From positions 62,001-126,000 of the forward strand of contig JANRFG010000032.1 in NCBI GenBank assembly GCA_030725715.1: a stretch of DNA of 64,000 nt. The letters run 5' to 3'. This document shows, one piece after another, positions 9,487 to 18,212 of this stretch. Below the pieces are notes generated by a model. The model was not told the origin of the DNA. It saw nothing but the letters and a program-made list of their open reading frames with translations, and did not search any database. The translations under genes and the position numbers were made by a program. The stretch comes from Opitutales bacterium. Its GTDB lineage: Bacteria; Verrucomicrobiota; Verrucomicrobiia; Opitutales; UBA953. Numbering within the stretch: position 1 is the stretch's first letter; every line of letters begins with the position of its first letter.

Positions 9487-9706
9487 GCGAGGACACGAGG
9501 ACTTGAGGGCCGGTGGGCCCGAGGTTTCGATCAGCCCGGAGACCCGGGCTTTTTTGTGCCTTCCCGCGCGGGGTCCCCTTGCGGCAGGCGTCGCTGCAGA
9601 AGCGGACCTCATCCCAGCAGCGGGCCCACTTCTTCCGCCAGAGGAAGGGGCGTCGGCAGGTCGGACAGGTCTTGACCGGGAGGTTCTCTTTTTTGACGCC
9701 GCGCAT
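9479..9706 (-). CDS. DUF2256 domain protein
   Basis: MRGVKKENLPVKTCPTCRRPFLWRKKWARCWDEVRFCSDACRK: Cys-rich DUF2256 pattern. Confidence 0.85.
   Translation of the reverse strand: MRGVKKENLPVKTCPTCRRPFLWRKKWARCWDEVRFCSDACRKGTPRGKAQKSPGLRADRNLGPTGPQVLVSSLT
9533..9555 (+). terminator. Intrinsic terminator of the helicase gene
   Basis: AGCCCGG (9533-9539), loop AGAC, CCGGGCT (9544-9550), then a T run. Confidence 0.85.
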
Positions 9707-9796
9707 GCCGACTTTGTGTGCGGATTCGTCAATCCCGCAAACGGGCAAGCGGAATCCGGCTTCCGGGGTTGGAATCAGACCGTTGGCCCCTTAGTC

Positions 9797-10576
9797 ATGG
9801 GCATGCGTCGCATCCTGCCCCTGGTCGGTTCCTGTCTCGTCACGTTGGCCTCCGCGGAGGAGCCTAAGTGGCACTCCTTGTTCAACGGCAAGGACCTGTC
9901 GGGGTGGACGCCCAAGATCGCCAAGCATCCCCTCGGCGAGAATTACGCCGACACCTTCCGGGTCGAGGACGGCATGATCAAGGTGGCCTATGACCGCTAT
10001 GCGAAGTTCGACCAGCAGTATGGGCATCTCTTCACCAACCTCGCGTATTCGCGTTATGTCCTGCGGATGGAGTATCGCTTCGCCGGGAAGATGATGGCCG
10101 ACGCCCCGAAGTACGTGAACCTCAACAGCGGCGTCATGCTCCACGCCCAGCCCCCGCAGAGCATGGGGGTGGAACAGGGTTTTCCTTCCAGCCTGGAGTT
10201 CCAATTCCTGGCCGACGAAGGGAAGGGGGCCCGCCCGACCGGCAACGTCTGCACCCCCGGCACCAATCTCGAGATGGACGGCAGGCTGGTCACCCAGCAC
10301 ATCGTCACCTCGAAGGCGCCGACCTTTCCGCCCGAGCAATGGGTGGCCATCGAGGTCGAAGTGCGCGGGGACGAAGAAATCGTCCATCGCGTGAACGGCG
10401 CGGAGGTGCTCCGCTACCAACGTCCGCAGCTCGACCCGCGTAACCATGTCTCCCCGGCGACCGACCAGCTGGACGCCGGCGCCGAACTGCTGCTCTCCCA
10501 CGGCCACATCGCCCTCCAGGCGGAAGGTCAGCCGGTCTGGTTCCGCCGCATCGAACTCCGCCGACTGGCGCGATAA
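9797..10576 (+). CDS. Secreted DUF1080 (3-keto-disaccharide hydrolase-like) protein
   Basis: Start at 9797 gives MGMRRILPLVGSCLVTLASAEEPKWHSLFNGKDLSGWTPK; LFNGKDLSGW is the DUF1080 hallmark. Confidence 0.85.
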   Translation: MGMRRILPLVGSCLVTLASAEEPKWHSLFNGKDLSGWTPKIAKHPLGENYADTFRVEDGMIKVAYDRYAKFDQQYGHLFTNLAYSRYVLRMEYRFAGKMMADAPKYVNLNSGVMLHAQPPQSMGVEQGFPSSLEFQFLADEGKGARPTGNVCTPGTNLEMDGRLVTQHIVTSKAPTFPPEQWVAIEVEVRGDEEIVHRVNGAEVLRYQRPQLDPRNHVSPATDQLDAGAELLLSHGHIALQAEGQPVWFRRIELRRLAR

Positions 10577-10623
10577 CGGCGGCGACGGTTTGCGTCGGGC
10601 GGGGTTCGTCCTTCTTTGCGGGC

Positions 10624-12165
10624 GTGCCCTCCACCGTCCGTCTCATCCTCGGCGACCAGCTGAACCCGGAGCATTCTTGGTTCGGCAAGAAGGACCCGTC
10701 CGTGACGTATGTCTTCATGGAGATCCGCTCCGAGACGGACTATGTCGTGCATCACGCCCAGAAGGTCATCGCGATCTTTGCCGGGATGCGTCGCATGGCG
10801 GAGCTCCTGACCAAGCAAGGCCATCAGGTCCGTTACTTCCGGTTGGGCGATAAGGATAATCAGCAGTCTTTCGCGGAAAACCTGCGACGAGTCTTCAAGG
10901 CGACCAAGGCCGCGCGTTTCGAATACCAGGAGCCGGATGAGTGGCGACTCGACCAGGACCTGCGGGCCTTCGCTGCCGGTTGCGGTCTCGTCACGGCCTG
11001 CGTCAGCTCCGAGCACTTCCTTGACGGCCGCGGCGGCGTCGCGGCGCATTTCCAGAAGGACGCCAAGCGCTGGTTGATGGAGTCTTATTATCGCAAGATG
11101 CGCGTCCGGACGCGCCTGCTGATGGAGGAGGACGGCACGCCGGCCGGCGGCGAATGGAATTACGACAAGGAGAACCGCAAGCCCTGGAAGGGCACGCCGC
11201 CTCCGCCCAAGACCTGGGACCTCTCCCACGACCACTCCGCCATCTGGGCGGAGATCCAGGCCGCCGGGGTGAAGACCATGGGCAAGCCTTCGGAGAAGGA
11301 CTTCCCTTGGCCTGCCGACCGTAAGGAGGCGCTCAAGCAGTTGGATGCCTTCATCGAGCGAGGGCTGCCTGATTTCGGTGACTACGAGGACGCGATGCAT
11401 ACGTCCTCGGACCGGCTCTTCCATTCGAGGCTGTCCTTCGCCCTGAACGTGAAGCTGCTGGCGCCGGCCGAAGTCGCCGCCGCCGCGGCCGACGCCCATG
11501 CGCGCGATCCGAAGCGGTATCCTTTGGCAGCCACGGAAGGCTTCGTCCGGCAGATCATCGGCTGGCGCGAATACATCCGTGGGGTCTATTGGGCCAAGAT
11601 GCCCGGCTACGCCGAAGCCAACGGACTCGGCCACACGCTCTCGCTGCCGTCCTGGTTCTGGACCGGCAAGGTGAAGATGAACTGCATGCGCCACTCCGTG
11701 GGCCAGTCGCTCGACACCGCTTATGCCCATCACATCCAGCGCCTGATGGTCATCGGATCCTTCTGTCTGACCGCGGGCGTCGATCCCGCGGAAGTCGAGC
11801 GCTGGTATCTCGGCGTCTACATCGACGCCTTCCAGTGGGTCGAGCTCCCGAACGTCGTCGGCATGAGTCAGCACGCCGACGGCGGCTTCCTCGCCAGCAA
11901 GCCGTATTGCTGCGCCGCGAGCTACGTCTCCAAGATGTCGAATTATTGCGGCGGTTGTCCGTATGATCCCAAGGATCGCACCGGGCCGCTGGCCTGTCCG
12001 CTGAACGCGCTCTACTGGGATTTCTGGCTGCGCCATCAGGACCGCTTCCTCAATAACCCGCGCATCGGCATGGCCGTACGTCAGGCCGCGAACATGTCGC
12101 CGGCGGAGAAAGCCGCCGTGAAGAAGAAAGCGGCGGAGCTAAGGGCCGGGATCGAGGAGCTTTGA
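10624..12165 (+). CDS. Cryptochrome/photolyase family protein (FeS-BCP / PhrB-like deoxyribodipyrimidine photolyase-related)
   Basis: VRLILGDQLNPEHSWF N-terminus; C-terminal CAASYVSKMSNYCGGCPYDPKDRTGPLACPLNALYWDF with clustered Cys. Confidence 0.93.
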   Translation: MPSTVRLILGDQLNPEHSWFGKKDPSVTYVFMEIRSETDYVVHHAQKVIAIFAGMRRMAELLTKQGHQVRYFRLGDKDNQQSFAENLRRVFKATKAARFEYQEPDEWRLDQDLRAFAAGCGLVTACVSSEHFLDGRGGVAAHFQKDAKRWLMESYYRKMRVRTRLLMEEDGTPAGGEWNYDKENRKPWKGTPPPPKTWDLSHDHSAIWAEIQAAGVKTMGKPSEKDFPWPADRKEALKQLDAFIERGLPDFGDYEDAMHTSSDRLFHSRLSFALNVKLLAPAEVAAAAADAHARDPKRYPLAATEGFVRQIIGWREYIRGVYWAKMPGYAEANGLGHTLSLPSWFWTGKVKMNCMRHSVGQSLDTAYAHHIQRLMVIGSFCLTAGVDPAEVERWYLGVYIDAFQWVELPNVVGMSQHADGGFLASKPYCCAASYVSKMSNYCGGCPYDPKDRTGPLACPLNALYWDFWLRHQDRFLNNPRIGMAVRQAANMSPAEKAAVKKKAAELRAGIEEL

Positions 12166-12278
12166 AGACTAGAGGACTGAGTGGAGCGCTGCGTTAAGGA
12201 CTGAATGGAGGGCTGAATTGATTCGGGGCCCCAGCCAGCCATCCGGTCTCCGGTTTCCCTTTGAGTTTAAGTAATTCC

Positions 12279-12313
12279 GCCACCCGCCACCCGGGGCTGC
12301 CACCCGCCACCTG
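12279..12313. repeat. CGCCACC heptamer-type array
   Basis: CGCCACC CGCCACC CGGGGCT GCCACCC GCCACCT between the photolyase and sulfatase genes. Confidence 0.6.
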
Positions 12314-12332
12314 AAGTTGTCTCTCCGTCTCT

Positions 12333-13847
12333 TTACTTCTTCGCCGCCTTCTTTTTGCCTTTGCCGGCGGGCAGCGGGTCGACGCCGGGAAGCGGGAAGT
12401 CGGGATTAGGCACGCGGGCCGCGGCCATCTTGGCTTCGAGTCCTTTCACGATGTCCGGGAATTTCGCGGCGAGGTCAGTCGTCTCGTTGGGGTCGGCGTC
12501 GAGGTCGTAGAGCTGGGTGACGATCGGCTGGCCGGCCTTGGCCTTCTTCGCCATGTCCGTGCGGATCGCCTTCCACTTGCCTTCCCAGATCGCCTGCTGC
12601 GAGCCATAGCCCGGGAACTCGCGATAGAGCGGGGCGGCGCGCGGCGCGTCCGTGCCCTTGAGCGCCAGGACGAGGCTCTCGCTGGCGATGGCCGCGCTGC
12701 GTTCCGGTTTCACGCCGGCCAGTTCGGAGAAGGTGGCGAACCAGTCTTCGAAACCGGAGAGGCGGTGCGAGCGCGTGCCCGCCTTGATGCCGGCGGGCCA
12801 GCGGACGACCGTGGGTTCGCGGACGCCACCTTCATGGAGCGAGCCCTTGAGGCCTCTGAGGCCGCCCGCGGAGTCGAAGTATTTCGTATCGGCCCCGCCC
12901 ACGTCGTGCGTGGCGCCGTTGTCGCCGGAGAAGACGATGATCGTGTTATCCGCCACGCCGGCTTTCTCGAGGGCGGCGAGGATGCGGCCGACTTCCTTGT
13001 CCAGGCGCGAGATCATCGCGGCGTAAGTCGTGCGCGGGGTGCGGTTGGGACTGTAGCCGCCCTTCTTCGGGGCGTAGGGGCCGGCCTCGGTGATCACGCC
13101 TTCATACTGTTTCAGCTCTTCGGCGGGGACCTGCAGGGCCACATGCGGCAGCGGCGAGGCGTAGTAGAGGAAGAAGGGCTTGTCCTTATGGGCCGCGATG
13201 AAGGCTTCGGCGCCCACGATGGTACGCTCGCTCAGGAAGTCCTTGCCGATGAACGGCGCGTAGGCCTTGGGGTCCTGCGGGTCGGCGTCGGCCGGGAAGA
13301 CGCCGTGGCCGGGCGCGCCGTCGGGGCCGTTGTCGAGCGGCACTTTCTTGCCGTCATCCTGGATGAAGGGAGGGTAGTGGCTGTGCGCGACCCACTGGCT
13401 GGTCACGCCGAGGAAGCGGTCGAAGCCCTGCTTCAGCGGACTGCCGGTGGACTCGAAACTGCCCATGCCCCATTTGCCGAACGCGGCGGTCGCATAGCCG
13501 GCTTGCTTGAGCGTGCCCGGCAGCGTGGCGATGCCGGCGGGCAGGGGGAACTGCTCGCGGTCGCCGACGTCGCCGTTGTCGCGGGCCGTGGCGTGGCCGG
13601 GGTTGCGGCCGGTCATCAGCACCGTGCGCGAAGGGGCGCAGACCGCGTTGCCGCAGTAGTGCCGGGTGAGGATCATCCCTTCGCGGGCGAGGCGGTCGAC
13701 GTTCGGGGTGCGGATGATCTTCTGGCCGTTGAAGCCGACTTCGCCGTAGCCGAGGTCGTCCGCCAGGATGAAGACGATGTTCGGACGGGTCTCCGCGCCG
13801 AGGACGGCGGCCAACAGGGCTAGCAGGAGCAGGGGGGTGCGGCTCAT
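12333..13847 (-). CDS. Secreted type I sulfatase
   Basis: RPNIVFILADDLGYGEVGFNGQ; active-site motif CAPSRTVLMTGR; FSGDNGATHD; C-terminus KGKKKAAKK. Confidence 0.95.
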   Translation of the reverse strand: MSRTPLLLLALLAAVLGAETRPNIVFILADDLGYGEVGFNGQKIIRTPNVDRLAREGMILTRHYCGNAVCAPSRTVLMTGRNPGHATARDNGDVGDREQFPLPAGIATLPGTLKQAGYATAAFGKWGMGSFESTGSPLKQGFDRFLGVTSQWVAHSHYPPFIQDDGKKVPLDNGPDGAPGHGVFPADADPQDPKAYAPFIGKDFLSERTIVGAEAFIAAHKDKPFFLYYASPLPHVALQVPAEELKQYEGVITEAGPYAPKKGGYSPNRTPRTTYAAMISRLDKEVGRILAALEKAGVADNTIIVFSGDNGATHDVGGADTKYFDSAGGLRGLKGSLHEGGVREPTVVRWPAGIKAGTRSHRLSGFEDWFATFSELAGVKPERSAAIASESLVLALKGTDAPRAAPLYREFPGYGSQQAIWEGKWKAIRTDMAKKAKAGQPIVTQLYDLDADPNETTDLAAKFPDIVKGLEAKMAAARVPNPDFPLPGVDPLPAGKGKKKAAKK

Positions 13848-13908
13848 GCCTTATTCCTAGGGTTAGCCCTTGGTTCTGTCGAGAAACCACGGGGGTGGGT
13901 TTGTCGGA

Positions 13909-13938
13909 TTGACATCCCTGCCGGGCTGGGGCTTAACC
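13909..13938 (+). promoter_or_regulatory. Sigma70-like promoter for tRNA-Pro
   Basis: TTGACA (13909-13914), 18-nt spacer, TTAACC (13933-13938), 15 nt upstream of the tRNA. Confidence 0.6.
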
Positions 13939-13953
13939 CAATCTTTCCTCTCT

Positions 13954-14030
<77 letters not shown>

Positions 14031-14071
14031 GAGGAAAAGCCGCCGAAACCCAGCCAGATGGGGCTAAGGGC

Positions 14072-15424
14072 CTATTTCTTCGCCTTCTTGGCAGCGGGCT
14101 TGCCGCCCTTGGGGCTCTGGAAGAGCGGGGCGACCAGCTCCTTGTCCCAGTCCGACAGGTCGGCGGAAAGCTTGGCGACGACTTCGGGTCGGGCGGCCGC
14201 CAGATCCTTGGTTTCGCCGATGTCGGTCGAAAGGTCGTAGAGTTCGGCGGGCTGCTTGCCGTGGCGGACCAGCTTCCAGTCGCCGGAGCGGACGGCGTGG
14301 CTTTGCCCGCCGCCGGTGCGCCAGAAGAGGTTCGCATGCGGTGCGGCTTGGCTCTCGCCTCGCAGGAAGGGGATGAGGTTGACGCCGTCGAGTCTGCGCT
14401 CGGAGGGGAAGGTGACGCCGGCCAGCGACAACGCCGTGGCCGTGACGTCGAGGGACGACACCGGGCGGTCGTAGGTCGAGCCCGCCTTGAGCCGGGCCGG
14501 CCAGCTGACGACGAAAGGCACGCGGACGCCGCCTTCGTAGGTCGTGCCTTTGTGGCCGCGCAGCGGCGTGTTGTCGGCGCCGAGCGAGGGTGGCGTGCCG
14601 CCGTTGTCGCTGAAGAAGAAGATCAGCGTGTCCTGCGTCTGTCCGCTGGCCGCGAGCGCCCGGGTGACCTCGCCGACGGCGTCGTCCAGCAGGCTGATCT
14701 GCGCGAGACACTTGCGGCGGGTCGGGTCTTTCACGTCGGCGAACAGCTTCTCCCGCTCAGGCGTGGGCATGTGCGGGGTGTGCGGGGCGTTGAACGCCAG
14801 GTAAAGCATCCAAGGGGCGCCGGCGTGGCGCGTGACGAACGCGGCGGCTTCCTGGCCGAAGGCCGCGGTCAGGTGGGCGGGGACTTCCGTCGTGGCCTGG
14901 CCGTCGCGGGTCAGCGGGACGTTGTATTCTTTCTTCACGTCGATCGCCCAGCCGGAGAAGGAATGGCCGCCGCCGATGAAGCCATAGGTCTGTTGGAAAC
15001 CGCGGGCCCAGGGCGTGTGCGCCGGCGTCGCGCCGAGGTGCCACTTGCCGATCCAGCCCGTCCGGTAGCCGGCTTCCTGCAGGAACTGCGGCAGAAGCTT
15101 CTCGGTGAGCGGCAGGCCCGCCACGGCGTCGGCCGGATTATAGGCCGGATTATTCTCGTGCCCGAAGCGTTGTTGGTAGCGGCCCGTGAGCAGGCCGGCG
15201 CGCGTGGGCGAACAGAAGGGGTGGGAGACGTAGCCGCTGGTGCAGCGCACGCCGGAGGCGGCGAGCGCGTCCAGGTGGGGTGTCGGCACGGCTTTGCCGC
15301 CGTTGAAGCCGACGTCGGCGTAGCCTTGGTCGTCGCTGACGATGACGAGGATGTTGGGCTTGCGGTCGGCGGCGAAAGCCAATGCGCAGGCGCAGGTGGC
15401 GAGGAGCAGTCGGAGGGTGTTCAT
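14072..15424 (-). CDS. Secreted type I sulfatase
   Basis: Start at 15424 gives MNTLRLLLATCACALAFAADRKPNILVIVSDDQGYADVGFNG; CSPTRAGLLTGRY; C-terminus KPAAKKAKK. Confidence 0.95.
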   Translation of the reverse strand: MNTLRLLLATCACALAFAADRKPNILVIVSDDQGYADVGFNGGKAVPTPHLDALAASGVRCTSGYVSHPFCSPTRAGLLTGRYQQRFGHENNPAYNPADAVAGLPLTEKLLPQFLQEAGYRTGWIGKWHLGATPAHTPWARGFQQTYGFIGGGHSFSGWAIDVKKEYNVPLTRDGQATTEVPAHLTAAFGQEAAAFVTRHAGAPWMLYLAFNAPHTPHMPTPEREKLFADVKDPTRRKCLAQISLLDDAVGEVTRALAASGQTQDTLIFFFSDNGGTPPSLGADNTPLRGHKGTTYEGGVRVPFVVSWPARLKAGSTYDRPVSSLDVTATALSLAGVTFPSERRLDGVNLIPFLRGESQAAPHANLFWRTGGGQSHAVRSGDWKLVRHGKQPAELYDLSTDIGETKDLAAARPEVVAKLSADLSDWDKELVAPLFQSPKGGKPAAKKAKK

Positions 15425-15431
15425 GATAAGG

Positions 15432-16478
15432 CTATTTTGAGACCTCGGTCGCGGCGCCGGCTTGGCTGGGGTTGGCGCCGAGACTGAAGTCCGCGGGCTG
15501 GCCCTTGCGTTGACGCGAGAGCCACAGCACGCCGGCCGAGGATTCGGATTCGTGGCCACCTTCGAAGACCGTCACGCGGGCATTGCCGGACGAGCGACGG
15601 AAGAGCACGGCCTTCTGGCGTTCGGGGTCGGCTTGGGTCTCGGCAGCAAGTTTGGCGGGGACCTTCCGCTCCCGGACCATGGAGTCGATGTCACCGACAG
15701 GGATCTGCTTGTCCTGCGCAGCCAGGACATTGAAGGCGTGGAGCGAGTGGCTGACGGGCACGGAGCCGGTGTGGCCGTCGTGGATGCCGGTATTGATGTC
15801 GAGCGGCACGCCTTTGGCGGCGGCGAGGTGGAAGAGGGGGGAGCGGTAACGGTACTCGGCTTCGGTGGCGGGGCCGGGCGGGCCGCCACAGGACTGCTCG
15901 AGCATCTTGGCGTAGTTGTTCTTGCGGGTCTTGCTCTCGGCGTGCCACGCCGCGAGGTCGGAGATCGGCACCCAGGCGCTCACGCCGGCCCAAAGGTCGG
16001 GCGCTCGGGCGGCCATGACGAGGGACATATGGCCGCCGCCGGAGCCGCCGATGAGGTAGATGCGGGAAGCATCGATACGTGCGTCGCGACGGGCGTAGGC
16101 GACGGCGTCGAGGATGTCCTGCGAGGCCAGGTCCGAGGCGCAGGCTTCAGGCCGGCTGTTCGGGCCGCGGAAATCGGGAGCGACGAGCACCCAGCCCATC
16201 TTCTTGGCCTGGGCGATCCACGGCGGGCCCTGCTCGAAGCCGCCGCTCCAAGAGTGCAGGAAGACGATGAGCGGCACCGCGGGGCCGGAGGCGTCATGTG
16301 CCGCGGACTCCGGTCGCCAATAGATGACTTTCTGCAGGGTGCCATCCTTCGTGCTCGGGATATCGATGGCCAGCTTCATCGCGGCGGCACGGGTCTCCGC
16401 GGCGGACGGACGTTTCGCCGCGACCTTGGGTTCGGCGGCGAAGGCGACGACGGAGAGGAGGAGCGCGAGGAGTCTCAC
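15432..16478 (-). CDS. Secreted alpha/beta hydrolase (prolyl-oligopeptidase / dienelactone hydrolase-like)
   Basis: PLIVFLHSWSGGFEQ, YLIGGSGGGHMSLV nucleophile elbow. Confidence 0.8.
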   Translation of the reverse strand: MRLLALLLSVVAFAAEPKVAAKRPSAAETRAAAMKLAIDIPSTKDGTLQKVIYWRPESAAHDASGPAVPLIVFLHSWSGGFEQGPPWIAQAKKMGWVLVAPDFRGPNSRPEACASDLASQDILDAVAYARRDARIDASRIYLIGGSGGGHMSLVMAARAPDLWAGVSAWVPISDLAAWHAESKTRKNNYAKMLEQSCGGPPGPATEAEYRYRSPLFHLAAAKGVPLDINTGIHDGHTGSVPVSHSLHAFNVLAAQDKQIPVGDIDSMVRERKVPAKLAAETQADPERQKAVLFRRSSGNARVTVFEGGHESESSAGVLWLSRQRKGQPADFSLGANPSQAGAATEVSK

Positions 16479-17470
16479 TTCAGTTCGGGGCGCAGGGCGG
16501 CCTTGACGTAAGCGATGTCGGTCGCGTGGACGACGTTCGGGGCGCCGGGGTAGACGAATTCGCAGCGGACGCCGTTGGCGTCGCAGTGTTCCTTGAGCTT
16601 CACCCCGAAGTTGGCCGTGTGGGTCGGGTCCTTCTCGTCTTTGCCGAGATTCGGGGCCGCGGAGTAGAAGAGCCCGACGGGTGGATCGTCGCGGCTGACG
16701 AGTTCATAAGGCGAGTACTGCTTGATCCAGGGCAGGATGCGTTCGCGCTCGGCGTAGAACATGTCGAAGGAAGAGACCTTCTTTTTGGCATCCCAGCTGA
16801 TGCCGAAGGCGTGGGCGCCGTATTTGCTGTTGGGCGTCCAGGCGCGCATCTGATGCGGGTCGAGGGTCGTCTGGGCGCCGCTGACCGCGGCGCAGGTCAC
16901 GCGGGTGGATTCGCGGGCGATGGGGTCGGTGCTCTGCGGGTCGGCGAGGTCGTCATGGAAGGCCAGCCAGAGGCTCGTGCAGGCGCCGGCGGAACCGCCG
17001 GCCAGGGCGACCTTGGTCTTGTCGAGATTCCATTCCTTCGCCTTGCTGCGGGTGAACTGCAGGGCGCGCGCGCAGTCGAACATCGGGCCTTTGACCGGCG
17101 GGACGAGCCCGTCGGCGGTGGAGTCCTTGATGGTGCGGTATTCTACGGAGACCACGGAGATGCCGGCTTCGAGGGCTGGCTTGATCATGCTGCGGACCAC
17201 GGAGCGGTCCCCGCCGGACCAGCCGCCGCCGTGGATGTAAAAGAGCAGGGGCGTGGGCTGGTCGGACTTCGCGCGCCAGAAGTAGATCCGCTGCATGCGG
17301 TGCGGACCATAGGCGACGTTCTCGTCCGGCTCGACCGGCAAGGGATATTTACGGAACTCAGGGTCGCCGGCTTTTGGCGCCGCCGGCGTCTTGGTCGCCG
17401 GGTCGGCGGCGAAGAGCGATGCCGCGCCCAAGGTCAGGGCGACGACGGAAGCGAGCAGGGGTGTGCGCAT
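16475..17470 (-). CDS. Secreted alpha/beta hydrolase (esterase/lipase, BD-FAE-like)
   Basis: Start at 17470 gives MRTPLLASVVALTLGAASLFAADPA; LLFYIHGGGWSGGDRSV, VALAGGSAGACTS. ATGA overlap with the next gene. Confidence 0.85.
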   Translation of the reverse strand: MRTPLLASVVALTLGAASLFAADPATKTPAAPKAGDPEFRKYPLPVEPDENVAYGPHRMQRIYFWRAKSDQPTPLLFYIHGGGWSGGDRSVVRSMIKPALEAGISVVSVEYRTIKDSTADGLVPPVKGPMFDCARALQFTRSKAKEWNLDKTKVALAGGSAGACTSLWLAFHDDLADPQSTDPIARESTRVTCAAVSGAQTTLDPHQMRAWTPNSKYGAHAFGISWDAKKKVSSFDMFYAERERILPWIKQYSPYELVSRDDPPVGLFYSAAPNLGKDEKDPTHTANFGVKLKEHCDANGVRCEFVYPGAPNVVHATDIAYVKAALRPELK

Positions 17471-17478
17471 GAAGGTAA

Positions 17479-17635
17479 GATGGACGATGAAGGATGAAAG
17501 ATGAAGGATGAAACGGAGGCAGGACACCTGATGGACGATGTAAGATGGGTAATCGTCGTCTCAAGGGCCGGAAGAAAGGGCGCGGTTTATGGCCACTTAT
17601 CTTCCATCGCCCATCCTCCATCTTTCATCTTACTT
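17479..17635. repeat. Inverted GATGNNN heptamer arrays
   Basis: Left 17479-17513: GATGGAC GATGAAG GATGAAA GATGAAG GATGAAA, plus 17530-17550. Right 17601-17635: CTTCCAT CGCCCAT CCTCCAT CTTTCAT CTTACTT. Confidence 0.85.
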
Positions 17636-18064
17636 AGCCGCCGGCGGGATCTTGCAGGACTGCCAGGCGAGGAACTTCCATTCGCCCTTTTCGAGCCGCC
17701 AGACTGCCAGATATCCGATGGTGCTCTCCGCGGCGTTGCCCTTCACGACGGCCTTTACGTCGAAGCGGCCGGTCATCAGCGCAAGTCCCGGGGCCGGGAA
17801 CGTGAAGCTGCGGTCCTGGTAGGCGTATTTCGAATAGGTGGCGGAGCCGTCCGTCAGCGAGGCGATGAGCGCGTCCTTCGAGTCGACCTGGCCGTTGGAG
17901 TGCGCGTAGCGCAGCTCGGGCGACAGCACGGCGGCGAGCTTTTCGCGGGTCGGAGCCAGCATGGCCGCGACGCGGGCGTCGTCCGCGGCGGACACGCGGG
18001 CGAGCTCGGGATGTTCGGCGGCCGAGCAAGTGAGCGTGAAGAGGAAGGCGAGGAGGAGGCGCAT
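17630..18064 (-). CDS. Secreted NTF2-like / DUF4440 (SnoaL-like) protein
   Basis: MRLLLAFLFTLTCSAAEHPELARVSAADDARVAAMLAPTREKLAAVLSPELRYAHSNGQVDSKDALIASLTDG...; NTF2-like pattern. Confidence 0.75.
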   Translation of the reverse strand: MRLLLAFLFTLTCSAAEHPELARVSAADDARVAAMLAPTREKLAAVLSPELRYAHSNGQVDSKDALIASLTDGSATYSKYAYQDRSFTFPAPGLALMTGRFDVKAVVKGNAAESTIGYLAVWRLEKGEWKFLAWQSCKIPPAAK

Positions 18065-18071
18065 GGGAAGA

Positions 18072-18212
18072 GATGTGAGATGGAAGATGAACGATGGACG
18101 ATGGAGAGTCGAAGATTACGGAGGGCGGATGATGGATGAATGATGTTGGCGGCTGATATGGCCTGTTGGTCATCAAGCATCATCCATCATCCATCATTCA
18201 TCGTTCATCCGT
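18072..18212. repeat. Inverted GATGNNN / CATCNNN heptamer arrays (11 left units, 6 right units)
   Basis: Left 18072-18148 in strict 7-nt register: GATGTGA GATGGAA GATGAAC GATGGAC GATGGAG AGTCGAA GATTACG GAGGGCG GATGATG GATGAAT GATGTTG. Right 18171-18212: CATCAAG CATCATC CATCATC CATCATT CATCGTT CATCCGT. Confidence 0.9.

Noticed and set aside
8185-9732. Minus-strand 515-aa ORF
   Set aside because: Antisense to the DEAD-box helicase, which carries all conserved motifs.
18072-18212. Possible CRISPR array
   Set aside because: Units are contiguous 7-mers with no spacers and inverted symmetry; no cas genes nearby.
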